From Nocardioides ginsengisegetis (GTDB lineage: Bacteria; Actinomycetota; Actinomycetes; Propionibacteriales; Nocardioidaceae), in assembly GCF_014138045.1 (NCBI RefSeq), contig NZ_JACGXA010000001.1:555501-619500 (forward strand): a stretch of DNA of 64,000 nucleotides, read 5' to 3'. This document shows, in pieces, positions 51,097 to 59,778 of this stretch; position 1 is the stretch's first letter, and the number at the start of each line of letters is the position of its first letter. The notes beneath the pieces are model-generated. The model made no database searches. It was not told where the DNA came from and saw only the letters and a program-made list of their open reading frames with translations. Made by a program: the position numbers and the translations under genes.

Positions 51097-51889
51097 ACCG
51101 GTCGAACGCCGGCCGGTAGAACGTCTCGGTCGCGAACGCTCCGCCGACGTGCGCGGCCTCGCTCGCGTCCTCGTCGCGGGCCGCGATCCGGTCGGCCCAG
51201 TTCTCGGCGTCGTCCTGCGGCTCGTAGCCCAGCGCCCGACCGGGCTCGAGGTCCCACCAGGCGCGGGTGTTGGCGGAGATGCCGTAGAGCACCGCGAAGC
51301 CGGGGCTGGTGGCCGTCAGCGACGCCTCGACCATCCGCACGCAGTCGTCGTGGGAGAGCCACGTCGACAGGTTGCGGACCGTCTCCGGCTCGGGCAGGAA
51401 GGAGCCGATCCGGCAGGAGACCGCGTCGATGCCGTAGCGGTCGGCGTACAGGCTCATGACGGCCTCGGCCGCGACCTTGCCGACGCCGTAGAACGTGTCT
51501 GGCCGCGGGCGCTCGGCGGTGGTGAGCAGGTCGGTGCGCGGGGTCCGGCCGACGGCGTGGTTGGAGCCGGCGTACACGAGACGGGTCACGCCGTGCTCGA
51601 CCATCGCGTCGAGGAGCGCCGCCGTGGTGACGGTGTGCGACCGCAGCGACTCGGCGAGGCTGCCCTCGCCGGGGTAGCCGGCCAGGTGCACGACGGCGTC
51701 GACGCGCTCCTCGGCGAAGACCGCGGCCACCGCGTCGGGGTCGGCGCAGTCGATGAGGTGCCACGGGCCGACGTACCCGTCGGGGGCGGGCACCCGGTCC
51801 AGGCCGACGACCTCGTGGCCGCGGTCGGTCAGGCCGTCGGTGAGGACGGTGCCGATGGACCCGGCGGCGCCGGTCACCAGGAGGCGCAT
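51092..51889 (-). CDS. NAD-dependent epimerase/dehydratase-family protein
   Basis: Short-chain extended SDR of 265 residues. Cofactor loop TGAAGSIG at 7-14; the YxxxK catalytic pair is Y-G-V-G-K in FYGVGKVAAEAV; HLAGYPGEG follows the fourth strand. The length and the WLSHDDCVRMVEASL segment resemble uronate dehydrogenase-type enzymes, which oxidise glucuronate or galacturonate. Sugar substrate unproven. The ATG at 51889 overlaps the punA stop by 1 base (TGATG), so both are co-transcribed, though no metabolic link is obvious. Confidence 0.82.
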   Translation of the reverse strand: MRLLVTGAAGSIGTVLTDGLTDRGHEVVGLDRVPAPDGYVGPWHLIDCADPDAVAAVFAEERVDAVVHLAGYPGEGSLAESLRSHTVTTAALLDAMVEHGVTRLVYAGSNHAVGRTPRTDLLTTAERPRPDTFYGVGKVAAEAVMSLYADRYGIDAVSCRIGSFLPEPETVRNLSTWLSHDDCVRMVEASLTATSPGFAVLYGISANTRAWWDLEPGRALGYEPQDDAENWADRIAARDEDASEAAHVGGAFATETFYRPAFDRS

Positions 51890-52701
51890 CAGATCTGCGG
51901 GACGATCTGGCCGAGCAGGTCGCCCATGCGGGAGGCGGCGGCCTTGCCGGCCTCGAGGACCTCCTCGTGGTTGAGGGGCTCGCCGCTCATGCCGGCCGCG
52001 AGGTTGGTGACCAGGCTGATGCCGAGCACCTCCATGCCGGACTGGCGGGCCGCGATCGCCTCGAGGGTGGTGCTCATGCCGGCGAGGTCGCCGCCGATGT
52101 TGCGGACCATCCTGATCTCCGCCGGGGTCTCGTAGTGAGGGCCGGGGAACTGCACGTAGACGCCCTCGTCGAGCGACGGGTCGACCTGCTGGCACAGCGC
52201 GCGCAGGCGCGGCGAGTAGAGGTCGGTCAGGTCGACGAAGTTGGCGCCCTCGATCGGGGAGGTCGCGGTCAGGTTGATGTGGTCGCTGATCAGGACCGGG
52301 GTGCCGGGCGTCCAGGTCTCCTTGAGGCCGCCGCAGCCGTTGGTCAGCACGATCGCGCGGCAGCCGGCCGCGGCCGCGGTGCGGACCGGGTGGACGACGG
52401 CGCGGACGCCCTTGCCCTCGTAGAAGTGGGTGCGGCTCAGGAAGACCAGCAGGTTCTTGTCGCCCGAGCGGATCGAGCGGATCTTGCCCGAGTGGCCGGC
52501 CACGGCGGCCGCGTTGAAGCCGGGCAGGTCGGTCGTGTCGATCTCCGCGGTCGCCTCGCCCAGCGCGTCGACGGCCGGGAGCCAGCCCGACCCCAGGACG
52601 AGGGCCACGTCGTGGCTCTCCACACCGGTCAGCTCGGCGAGGCGGGCGGCGGCCTGCTGGGCCAGCTCGAAGGGATCCGTGGTCTGGGTCGCGATCGTCA
52701 C
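51889..52701 (-). CDS. punA: Purine-nucleoside phosphorylase
   Basis: Trimeric-type phosphorylase of 270 residues cleaving inosine and guanosine (and deoxy forms) to base and (deoxy)ribose 1-phosphate. Motifs: LVLGSGWLP (phosphate), AGHSG, RTHFYEGKGV, TNGCGGL, FPGPHYETPAE, GMSTTLEAIAAR and SLVTNLAAG. These match the mammalian/mycobacterial PunA group rather than hexameric DeoD. GTG start at 52701. It receives inosine from adenosine deaminase. In M. tuberculosis punA neighbours pmmB and an lpdA gene, as here (from memory). Confidence 0.94.
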   Translation of the reverse strand: MTIATQTTDPFELAQQAAARLAELTGVESHDVALVLGSGWLPAVDALGEATAEIDTTDLPGFNAAAVAGHSGKIRSIRSGDKNLLVFLSRTHFYEGKGVRAVVHPVRTAAAAGCRAIVLTNGCGGLKETWTPGTPVLISDHINLTATSPIEGANFVDLTDLYSPRLRALCQQVDPSLDEGVYVQFPGPHYETPAEIRMVRNIGGDLAGMSTTLEAIAARQSGMEVLGISLVTNLAAGMSGEPLNHEEVLEAGKAAASRMGDLLGQIVPQI

Positions 52702-52735
52702 GTCGGCCGACTCTAGTGGGCACGCGGCGTACTGC

Positions 52736-52787
52736 CGAGTCGGCGCAACTGCCGGCGTTGGAGACGTCGAGTCGGAGCAACTTCCGG
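52736..52787. repeat. Two direct copies of the CGAGTCGGCGCAACTGCCGG element
   Basis: The copy at 52736-52755 is identical over 20 bases to 2542-2561. A second at 52767-52787 matches at 19 of 21. They lie in the divergent interval between punA and the VOC gene, so they overlap probable promoters. Confidence 0.82.
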
Positions 52788-52809
52788 GATCTCGGTGCAG
52801 GATCGGGAC

Positions 52810-53190
52810 ATGATCGATCACTTCGGCATCAACTGCTCCGACCTCGCCCGGTCGGCCGCGTTCTACGACGACGTGCTCGGCGTCCTGGGCTACCGACGCG
52901 TCCTCGACTTCGGCGTGGCCATCGGGTACGGCGACGAGGCGCCCGACTTCTGGATCAGCGCCCAGCCCGACGAGGGCCCTGCCTCGGGACCCAACCGCGA
53001 GATCCATGTCGGCTTCCGGGCCAAGGACGCGGAGGCCGTGCGCGAGTTCTTCGCCCACGCCGTCGCCCAGGGGGCCGAGGTGCTCCACGAGCCGCGCCTG
53101 TGGCCGGAGTACCACGAGGGGTACTTCGGTGCGTTCGTGCGCGATCCCGACGGCAACAACGTGGAGGCCGTCTGCCACACGGGGGAGTAG
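52810..53190 (+). CDS. VOC/glyoxalase-family protein
   Basis: Single-chain vicinal-oxygen-chelate protein of 126 residues. It starts MIDHFGINCSDLARSAAFYDDVLGVLGY with the usual histidine, and ends FVRDPDGNNVEAVCHT with the conserved DPDGN and glutamate. Binding residues fit a metal site formed by a dimer. Catalytic reaction unknown (lyase, isomerase or resistance protein). The ATG at 52810 is chosen because the family starts at DHFG; a GTG at 52795 exists. It is followed by palindromes A and B. Confidence 0.8.
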   Translation: MIDHFGINCSDLARSAAFYDDVLGVLGYRRVLDFGVAIGYGDEAPDFWISAQPDEGPASGPNREIHVGFRAKDAEAVREFFAHAVAQGAEVLHEPRLWPEYHEGYFGAFVRDPDGNNVEAVCHTGE

Positions 53191-53207
53191 CCGGGCGGGC
53201 GGTGGTC

Positions 53208-53233
53208 GGGATCGCCGGTCCACCGGTGATCCC
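53208..53233. repeat. Palindromic repeat A, copy 2
   Basis: Arms GGGATCGCCGGT and ACCGGTGATCCC (one G:T pair) around CC. It is identical over 26 bases to copy 3 at 54372-54397. Confidence 0.85.
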
Positions 53234-53269
53234 GGACGTTCTGGAGGGTTGCAACCCTCCAGAACGTCC
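53234..53269. repeat. 36-base perfect palindrome B
   Basis: GGACGTTCTGGAGGGTTG followed directly by its exact reverse complement; 18-base arms with no loop. A partial further copy (GCAAACCTCCAGAAC) follows at 53271-53285. Abuts repeat A and may terminate the VOC transcript. Confidence 0.88.
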
Positions 53270-53362
53270 TGCAAACCTCCAGAACCCGGCCACCGCGAGC
53301 GGTTCTCCACAGGGTCGAGACGTCGCTGGTTCGGCGGTCCGCCGGCCGGGGATCAGATCCTC

Positions 53363-54304
53363 ATGATGCGACCACCCACTGCACCCGAGAAGTTCCGCGT
53401 GACCTTGCGTCGTGACTTCCTGGCGGACGGATGGAACGACAAGGCAATCGCCCGGGCCGTCCGTGAGGGCGCGCTGACACGGGTACGGCGCGGGGCCTAC
53501 GCCGACGCCGCCCTGTGCCACTCGCTCGACCCGGTCGGGCGGCACGCCCTGGTCGCCCGCGCGGTGCTCAGGCAGGCCGAGACGGACGTGCTCCTCTCCC
53601 ACTCCTCGGCCCTGCCGGAGTACGACGTGCCTGTCTGGAACATCGATCTGTCGACGGTGCACGTCACCCGGCGCGATCGCCGTTCGGGACGCCGGGAGCG
53701 CGGCGTCTGCCAGCACGCGGGACTCCTCCTGCCTGAAGACATCGTCGAGCGCAACGGCGTACCCGTGACCAGCCCGTGCAGGACGGTGCTCGACCTGACG
53801 ACCGTGGCCGGGGCGGAGGAGTGTCTCGTCGTCGCCACACACCTCGTGCGTGCCGGCGAGACGAGCGTCGACGAGCTGCGGGGCCGCTACGAACGCGGCA
53901 TGGAGATGTGGCCCCGAACGCTCCGCACCGACCTCGTGCTGCGGCTGATCGACGACCGGCTCGAGTCTCCTGGTGAGGTGCGTGCGTGGTACGCGATGTT
54001 CCGGCACGGCGTGCCGGCACCGGTGCCGCAGTACGAGATCCGCGACGGGGGACGTGTCGTCGCCCGGGTCGACTTCGCCTGGCCGGACCTCGGAGTGTTC
54101 CTGGAGTTCGATGGTCTGGTGAAGTACCAGGGCGGGGCGGATGGCCAGGACCCGTCGGGCGTCGTGGTCCGCGAGAAGCTCCGGGAAGACCGGATCCGGG
54201 AGCTGACGGGCTGGCGCTGCATCCGCATCACGTGGGCGGACCTTCAGGACCCCGAGCGTCTCGCCGCCCGCATCCTTCGGGCGCTCTACCCGGCTGCCGC
54301 TTGA
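53363..54304 (+). CDS. AbiEi-like winged-helix protein with DUF559/Vsr-type nuclease domain
   Basis: Protein of 313 residues. The N-terminal part (about 12-60: VTLRRDFLADGWNDKAIARAV, LTRVRRGAYAD) resembles the winged-helix opening of type IV AbiEi antitoxins. The C-terminal part (about 230-310) looks like a PD-(D/E)XK nuclease of the DUF559/Vsr kind: D237 in RVDFAWPDLG, E248-F-D250-G, and GWRCIRITWADL. Such fused proteins are common orphans in actinobacteria; no AbiEii toxin gene is adjacent. Start at 53363 (an ATG at 53366 is equivalent). The gene sits alone between palindromic repeats on both sides, suggesting a unit inserted into the chromosome. Function unproven. Confidence 0.72.
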   Translation: MMRPPTAPEKFRVTLRRDFLADGWNDKAIARAVREGALTRVRRGAYADAALCHSLDPVGRHALVARAVLRQAETDVLLSHSSALPEYDVPVWNIDLSTVHVTRRDRRSGRRERGVCQHAGLLLPEDIVERNGVPVTSPCRTVLDLTTVAGAEECLVVATHLVRAGETSVDELRGRYERGMEMWPRTLRTDLVLRLIDDRLESPGEVRAWYAMFRHGVPAPVPQYEIRDGGRVVARVDFAWPDLGVFLEFDGLVKYQGGADGQDPSGVVVREKLREDRIRELTGWRCIRITWADLQDPERLAARILRALYPAAA

Positions 54305-54344
54305 GCCACATGAGTCACAGCGACCGGGCACTCCTGTACGTAAT

Positions 54345-54371
54345 GGAGGGTTGCAACCCTCGGGAACGTCC
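54345..54371. repeat. Partial palindrome B
   Basis: GGAGGGTTGCAACCCTCGGG plus AACGTCC; 25 of 27 bases match 53243-53269. It abuts repeat A copy 3. Confidence 0.85.
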
Positions 54372-54397
54372 GGGATCGCCGGTCCACCGGTGATCCC
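54372..54397. repeat. Palindromic repeat A, copy 3
   Basis: Identical to the 26-base copy at 53208-53233 and in the same orientation. It lies between convergent genes. Confidence 0.88.
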
Positions 54398-54416
54398 GAC
54401 CGGTGGCCGGCCCGCC

Positions 54417-54869
54417 CTACAGGCCGGTCGAGCGACAGGGGCGCCGGCGCAGGGCGGCGACGTAGTCGGCCGGGGCGTCGGCGGCCTCGGCGGCGTCGGC
54501 GAGGACCCCGAGGTACGACGCGGAGGGCAGGCCGCCCTCGTAGGCGTCGAGGACGTAGGTCCAGACCACGATCTCGCCGGCCAGGGTCGAGACGCGGACC
54601 TTGGTCTTGCGGTAGAGCCCGAGGTCGGCGGCCTCCCAGCCGTCGAGCTGGGACTCGTCCTCGCGGGTGACGTCGTAGACCGCGACGAAGACCTGGTCGA
54701 AGGGGTCCTGGACGATGGTGGACAGGGCGCCGTCCCAGCCGTGCTCCTCGCCCCCGAACGTGAGCCGCCAGCCCTCCAGCCACCCCGTCGTCTGGAGCGG
54801 GGAGTGGGGGCAGCGCTCGCCCATCCGGGTGGGATCGAGGTTGGTCCCGTAGGCCGCGTACAGCGTCAC
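54417..54869 (-). CDS. Gamma-glutamylcyclotransferase-fold protein
   Basis: Cytosolic protein of 150 residues with the GGCT fold: the family opening LYAAYGTNLDPTRM contains the YGTN substrate loop, and QVFVAVYDVTREDESQLDGWE contains the expected acidic residue near the middle. The family releases 5-oxoproline from gamma-glutamyl amines or peptides; many bacterial members are uncharacterised. GTG start at 54869, 54 bases from the divergent lpd start. Substrate unknown. Confidence 0.82.
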   Translation of the reverse strand: MTLYAAYGTNLDPTRMGERCPHSPLQTTGWLEGWRLTFGGEEHGWDGALSTIVQDPFDQVFVAVYDVTREDESQLDGWEAADLGLYRKTKVRVSTLAGEIVVWTYVLDAYEGGLPSASYLGVLADAAEAADAPADYVAALRRRPCRSTGL

Positions 54870-54892
54870 GTGACCGAACGTTAGTCCCTGCC

Positions 54893-54922
54893 TTGGAGCA
54901 GGGTGGCCGCAACTCATAGGCT
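54893..54922 (+). promoter_or_regulatory. Promoter of lpd
   Basis: TTGGAG (54893-54898) and TAGGCT (54917-54922) are 18 bases apart. The -10 box ends 2 bases before the ATG at 54924, so the transcript may be leaderless or use the GTG at 54930. Confidence 0.55.
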
Positions 54923-54923
54923 G

Positions 54924-56333
54924 ATGGGCGTGACCCACTTCAACGTTCTCGTCCTTGGTGCCGGCCCCGGTGGATACGTGGCGGCCATCCGCGCAGCCCA
55001 GCTCGGCCAGTCCGTGGCCGTGATCGAGGAGAAGTACTGGGGTGGTGTCTGCCTCAACGTCGGGTGCATCCCGTCCAAGGCGCTGCTCAAGAACGCCGAG
55101 CTCGCCCACGTCCTGACCCACGAGAAGGACAAGTACGGCATCGAGGGCGACGCCTCCATGTCGTTCGGCCCGACGCACAAGCGCAGCCGTCAGGTGTCCG
55201 CCGGCATCGTCAAGGGCGTCCACTTCCTGATGAAGAAGAACAAGATCACCGAGATCGACGGCTGGGGCACGATGCACGGCGCCGTCGACGGCAAGCAGAC
55301 CGTCGAGGTCCAGGACAAGGACGGCAAGACGACGTCCTACACCTGCGACAACCTGATCGTCGCCGCGGGCGCGAAGGTCCGGATGCTGCCCGGGATGAGC
55401 GCCAGCAAGAACGTCGTCACCTACGAGGAGCAGATCCTCGACGAGAACCTCCCCGGCTCGATCATCATCGGCGGCTCGGGCGCGATCGGCGTCGAGTTCG
55501 CCTACGTCATGAAGAACTTCGGCGTCGACGTGACGATCGTGGAGTTCCTCGACCGGATGGTCCCCACCGAGGACGCCGACGTGTCCAAGGAGCTGCTCAA
55601 GCACTACAAGAAGCTCGGCGTGAAGGTGCTGCTCTCGACCAAGGTCGAGAACGTCGAGGACACCGGCTCCGGCGTCAAGGTCACCGTGAGCAAGGACGGC
55701 AAGGAGGAGGTCCTCGAGGCCGACAAGATGCTGGCCGCCTTCGGCTTCGCCCCGCGGGTCGAGGGCTACGGCCTCGACAAGGCCGGCGTCGAGCTCACCG
55801 ACCGCGGCGCCATCGCGGTCGACGCCCGCGGCCGCACCAACGTCGAGGGCGTCTACGCCATCGGCGACGTCACGGGCAAGATGATGCTGGCCCACGCCGC
55901 CGAGGCCATGGGCATCGTCGCGGCCGAGACGATCGCCGGCGCCGAGACGCAGGAGATCAACTTCGACATGATCCCGCGCGCCACCTACTGCCAGCCGCAG
56001 ATCGGCTCCTTCGGCTACTCCGAGGCCCAGGCCAAGGAGAAGGGGTACGACGTCAAGACCGCGACCTTCCCGTTCTCGGCCAACGGCAAGGCGCAGGGGC
56101 TCGGCGACACCGCCGGCTTCGTCAAGATCGTGGCCGACGCGGAGTACAACGAGATCATCGGCGCCCACCTGATCGGCCCCGACGTCACCGAGCTGCTCCC
56201 GGCCCTGACGCTGGCGCAGCAGTGGGACCTGACGGCTGACGAGGTGGCGCGCAACATCTTCGCGCACCCGACCCTGGGTGAGTCCGTCAAGGAAGCCATC
56301 CACGGCATCGCCGGCCACATGATCAACTTCTGA
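54924..56333 (+). CDS. lpd: Dihydrolipoamide dehydrogenase (E3)
   Basis: Flavoprotein of 469 residues reoxidising lipoyl groups of 2-oxoacid dehydrogenase complexes with NAD. FAD site [18 protein letters not shown]; redox disulfide CLNVGC in [16 protein letters not shown] site [13 protein letters not shown]-terminal catalytic pair in [14 protein letters not shown]. All key residues are present. ATG at 54924 (GTG at 54930 also fits). The stop overlaps the start of the LpdA-like gene (TGATG). Serves pyruvate and 2-oxoglutarate dehydrogenases and possibly a peroxidase system. Confidence 0.95.
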   Translation: MGVTHFNVLVLGAGPGGYVAAIRAAQLGQSVAVIEEKYWGGVCLNVGCIPSKALLKNAELAHVLTHEKDKYGIEGDASMSFGPTHKRSRQVSAGIVKGVHFLMKKNKITEIDGWGTMHGAVDGKQTVEVQDKDGKTTSYTCDNLIVAAGAKVRMLPGMSASKNVVTYEEQILDENLPGSIIIGGSGAIGVEFAYVMKNFGVDVTIVEFLDRMVPTEDADVSKELLKHYKKLGVKVLLSTKVENVEDTGSGVKVTVSKDGKEEVLEADKMLAAFGFAPRVEGYGLDKAGVELTDRGAIAVDARGRTNVEGVYAIGDVTGKMMLAHAAEAMGIVAAETIAGAETQEINFDMIPRATYCQPQIGSFGYSEAQAKEKGYDVKTATFPFSANGKAQGLGDTAGFVKIVADAEYNEIIGAHLIGPDVTELLPALTLAQQWDLTADEVARNIFAHPTLGESVKEAIHGIAGHMINF

Positions 56334-57739
56334 TGGGCCACACCAGCGACGAGCACGTCGTCATCGTCGGCGGCGGCCCGGGCGGCTACGAGTCCGCCCT
56401 GGTCGCGGCCCAGCTCGGCGCGCACGTCACGGTCGTCGACACCGACGGGCTCGGCGGCTCGGCCGTCCTCACCGACTGCGTGCCCAGCAAGACCCTGATC
56501 GCCACGGCCGAGCTGATGACCGACGTCTCGGCCGCCGCCGAGCTCGGGGTCAACTTCGAGGACCACGAGGGCGACGCGGCCACCACGATCCGCGTCGACC
56601 TGGCTCGCGTGAACGCCCGGGTCAAGAAGCTCGCCGCCGACCAGTCCGACGACATCGCGCGTCGCCTGGCGAAGGAGGGGGTCGAGGTCGTCCAGGGCCG
56701 CGGCCGCCTCGACGGGCCCGGCCGGGTCATCGCGACGAGGGTCGACGGCACCGAGCAGAGCCTCGACGCCGACGCGATCCTGGTCGCGACCGGTGCCGCG
56801 CCGCGCACCCTGCCCACCGCCCAGCCCGACGGCGAGCGGATCCTGACCTGGGAGCAGGTCTACGACCTCACCGAGGTGCCGACGTCGCTGATCGTGGTCG
56901 GCTCGGGCGTCACGGGTGCGGAGTTCGCCAGCGCCTACCTCGCCCTCGGCATCGACGTCACCCTCGTCTCCTCGCGCGACCGCGTGCTGCCCGGCGAGGA
57001 CGCCGACGCCGCCGCCGTGCTGGAGGAGGTGCTCAAGCGTCGCGGCATGAACGTGCTCTCCAAGTCGCGCATGGAGTCGGTGACCCGCGACGGCGACGTC
57101 GTGACGGTCGCCCTGACCGACGGCCGCACCGTCCAGGGATCGCACTGCATCCTCGCCCTGGGCTCGATCCCGAACACTGCGGACCTCGGCCTCGAGGAGG
57201 CGGGCGTCGTCCTCAAGGACGGCGGCTTCGTCAACGTCGACCGGGTGTCCCGTACGTCGGCCCGCGGCGTCTACTCCGCCGGCGACTGCACCGGCGTGCT
57301 GATGCTCGCGAGCGTCGCCGCCATGCAGGGCCGGATCGCGATGTGGCACTTCCTCGGCGACACGGTGCACCCGCTGGACCTCAAGAAGGTCTCCTCCAAC
57401 GTCTTCACCGCCCCCGAGATCGCGACGGTCGGCTGGTCGCAGCAGTCGGTCGACTCCGGCGAGATGGTGGCCGAGGTCGTGATGCTGCCGCTGTCGGGCA
57501 ACCCGCGCGCCAAGATGCAGGGCGTCCGCGACGGCTTCGTCAAGCTGTTCTGCCGACCCGGCACCGGCATCGTCGTCGGGGGAGTGGTCGTCGGGCCGCG
57601 GGCCAGCGAGCTCATCCACCCGGTCTCGATCGCGGTGGCCGAGTCGCTGACGGCCGACCAGCTCGCCCAGGCGTTCACGGTGTACCCGTCGATGAGCGGG
57701 TCGGTGGCCGAGGCAGCCCGCCGCCTCCACCACGTCTGA
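56333..57739 (+). CDS. lpdA: LpdA-type NAD(P)H quinone dehydrogenase (disulfide-less Lpd paralogue)
   Basis: Flavoprotein of 468 residues in the dihydrolipoamide dehydrogenase family but without E3 chemistry: the first redox cysteine is alanine (A44; GGSAVLTDC49VPSK), and the C-terminal catalytic histidine pair of E3 is replaced (FTVYPSMSGSVAEA). This matches M. tuberculosis LpdA (Rv3303c), described as a quinone reductase. It would reduce quinones using NAD(P)H. FAD site VGGGPGGYESALVAAQLG and NAD(P) site VGSGVTGAEFA are intact. Translationally coupled to lpd by a 1-base overlap. Confidence 0.9.
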   Translation: MGHTSDEHVVIVGGGPGGYESALVAAQLGAHVTVVDTDGLGGSAVLTDCVPSKTLIATAELMTDVSAAAELGVNFEDHEGDAATTIRVDLARVNARVKKLAADQSDDIARRLAKEGVEVVQGRGRLDGPGRVIATRVDGTEQSLDADAILVATGAAPRTLPTAQPDGERILTWEQVYDLTEVPTSLIVVGSGVTGAEFASAYLALGIDVTLVSSRDRVLPGEDADAAAVLEEVLKRRGMNVLSKSRMESVTRDGDVVTVALTDGRTVQGSHCILALGSIPNTADLGLEEAGVVLKDGGFVNVDRVSRTSARGVYSAGDCTGVLMLASVAAMQGRIAMWHFLGDTVHPLDLKKVSSNVFTAPEIATVGWSQQSVDSGEMVAEVVMLPLSGNPRAKMQGVRDGFVKLFCRPGTGIVVGGVVVGPRASELIHPVSIAVAESLTADQLAQAFTVYPSMSGSVAEAARRLHHV

Positions 57740-57748
57740 GCCGCGCGC

Positions 57749-58402
57749 TCAGATCCCGAGGCCGCCGCCGGTCATCCCGGAGATGTTGTTGGAGGCGCGA
57801 CGCGCGTCGACCTCCGCCATCAGGCCCGGCGGCACGCCCGTGACCGCCACGGAGGCGACCGCGGCGACGAAGAGCCCGCGCTCGTCGGTGGCGGCGTACC
57901 ACGGCACGTAGCGGTCGCCGACCCGCACGAGGCGGACGTCGGGCTGCTCGCCGGCGCTCAGCCGGTTGGCGTCGAGCCGACAGACCGCGACCTCGCGCTC
58001 GACGCCGTGCGGCGGGGTCCAGGCCACGTCGGTGACGGCGGGGCCGTGCTGGGGGTTGAAGAAGCACGGCTCGCGGCGCTGCGGCAGCTCGGTGCCGTCG
58101 CGGCGGGCGAGCACGCAGGCCCGCGCGAACTGGCCGTCCTGGAGCAACGACGTCACGCGTACGACGTCCTGGGTCTCGGCCGCCTCGCGCAACGCGACCT
58201 TGGCCCGCTCGTAGGCGTCGAGGGCGTCCTGGTAGTCGCGGCGCATGTCGTCGTCGAGTTCCGTGGTCAACGTGTCGACGTGCAGCTCGGCGAGCTGCTC
58301 ACCGAGGACCGTGACGTCCTCGTCGGCGAGCCTCCGGGCCTGCCGGAACTCCTCCATGATCGCGAGCCGGCGTTCCTTGCGGGCCGAGAGGAACCACACC
58401 AT
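57749..58402 (-). CDS. Uncharacterised coiled-coil protein
   Basis: Protein of 217 residues. The first 90 residues are helical and charged (RKERRLAIMEEFRQARRLADEDV, DDDMRRDYQDALDAYERAKVAL) and probably coiled-coil; the rest includes EPCFFNPQHGPAV and a tail ending in MTGGGLGI. No membrane segment or signal. Not assigned to a characterised family; similar proteins occur in other actinobacteria (from memory). The ATG at 58402 is used; earlier in-frame starts would overlap the promoter of the divergent SpoIID gene. Confidence 0.7.
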   Translation of the reverse strand: MVWFLSARKERRLAIMEEFRQARRLADEDVTVLGEQLAELHVDTLTTELDDDMRRDYQDALDAYERAKVALREAAETQDVVRVTSLLQDGQFARACVLARRDGTELPQRREPCFFNPQHGPAVTDVAWTPPHGVEREVAVCRLDANRLSAGEQPDVRLVRVGDRYVPWYAATDERGLFVAAVASVAVTGVPPGLMAEVDARRASNNISGMTGGGLGI

Positions 58403-58482
58403 GCGCCCATCGTGCCCGATTGCCAAGCAGGCAAACGGCATGATCGGATCGACGCTCGCGTCCACTCTCGGGGGAGAACCAC

Positions 58483-59667
58483 ATGCCGCGCCGCCCACTC
58501 GTCCTGCTCACCACCACCCTGCTCCTGCTCGTCGGGGTCGCGCCCGCGCTCGCCGACGACCCGTGGACGGTGCCGAGCCCGGCCACGATCACGATCACCG
58601 GCGACGGCAGCGGCCACGGCAAGGGCCTGTCGCAGTACGGCGCCTACGGCGCGGCCCGGCAGGGACTGACCGCCCAGCAGATCCTCGACTTCTACTACCC
58701 CGGCACGCACGCCGGCTCGGCCGGCGGCACGATCACGGTCCTCATCAGCGGCGACCGCGACGCCGACCTGGTGGTCGAGGACCGCGACGGCCTTGAGGTG
58801 CGGGCGGTCCGGTCCGGCAAGGTCTTCGCCCTGACCGAGAAGGCCGCGCGGACGTGGCGGGTCAAGCAGACCGGCGGGAAGAGCCTCGTCGCCTACCGCG
58901 CGAGCGGGACCAGCCCCTGGCACACGGTGCGCACCATCAGCGGCGACGCCGAGCTCACCGCCGGGGGCAAGCCGGTGACGCTGCGCTCGCCGGTCGGCGC
59001 CCGGGCCTACCGCGGCGCCCTCCGCTCGACCCACCACGACGGCCGCCGGGTGACCGTCAACGTGCTGCCGCTGGAGGCCTACGTGCGCGGGGTGGTGCCC
59101 AGTGAGGTCGCGGCGTCGCGCTGGCCGCAGCAGGCGCTCCGGGCCCAGGCGGTCGCGGCACGCACCTACGCGGCGTACGAGCGTGCCCACACCGCCAACC
59201 CCGACTACGACCTGTGCGACACCGCGGCGTGCCAGGCCTACGGCGGCGCGACGGCGGAGTACCCCACCTCAGACGCCGCCGTCACCGCCACCGCGCACCG
59301 GGTGCTGACCTACCAGGGCGGGCTGGCCTTCGCGCAGTTCTCCGCCAGCAACGGTGGCTACACGGTGGCCGGGCAGTTCCCCTACCTGCCGGCGCAGCCC
59401 GACCCCTACGAGGGCACCTCGCCGGACTACTACGGCTGGACCGCGACCGTCACCGACGCGCAGATCGAGCAGGCCTACAACATCGAGCAGCTGACGGACC
59501 TCCAGATCAACACCCGCGACGGCAAGGGACCGCGGGGCGGCCGGGTCGAGACGGTGCTGCTGACCACGGCGAAAGGGGACACCTACTCCGTCACGGGGGA
59601 GAGCTTCCGCCGCAACCTCGGGCTGCGGTCCACCCTCTTCGAGATCACCGACGTCCAGCCGGGCTGA
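58483..59667 (+). CDS. Secreted SpoIID/LytB-domain protein 1
   Basis: Exported protein of 394 residues with a cleavable signal peptide (cleavage near ALA-DD, residue 25). The SpoIID domain appears twice over as its usual parts: GSGHGKGLSQYGAYGAARQG near 43-62, then VVPSEVAASRWPQQALRAQAVAARTYA near 205-232 with the catalytic-type glutamate. SpoIID proteins are lytic transglycosylases that need denuded glycan; LytB proteins modulate autolysis. The organism is not inferred to make endospores, so a role in wall remodelling is likely. A paralogue follows immediately. Confidence 0.85.
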   Translation: MPRRPLVLLTTTLLLLVGVAPALADDPWTVPSPATITITGDGSGHGKGLSQYGAYGAARQGLTAQQILDFYYPGTHAGSAGGTITVLISGDRDADLVVEDRDGLEVRAVRSGKVFALTEKAARTWRVKQTGGKSLVAYRASGTSPWHTVRTISGDAELTAGGKPVTLRSPVGARAYRGALRSTHHDGRRVTVNVLPLEAYVRGVVPSEVAASRWPQQALRAQAVAARTYAAYERAHTANPDYDLCDTAACQAYGGATAEYPTSDAAVTATAHRVLTYQGGLAFAQFSASNGGYTVAGQFPYLPAQPDPYEGTSPDYYGWTATVTDAQIEQAYNIEQLTDLQINTRDGKGPRGGRVETVLLTTAKGDTYSVTGESFRRNLGLRSTLFEITDVQPG

Positions 59668-59778
59668 GAATTACAGATCAGTAGTTCTCCGGGAGGAATT
59701 GCGGCTCGCCGGACGGCCGTGGTGCGATTCATTGTTCACACCCGTCCCTGCCGTCACACACGCCACCGGAGCACCCTG

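Noticed and set aside
53191..53362. A short gene between the VOC and AbiEi-like genes
   Set aside because: The interval is filled by palindromes A and B and a partial B copy; no start with coding character is present.
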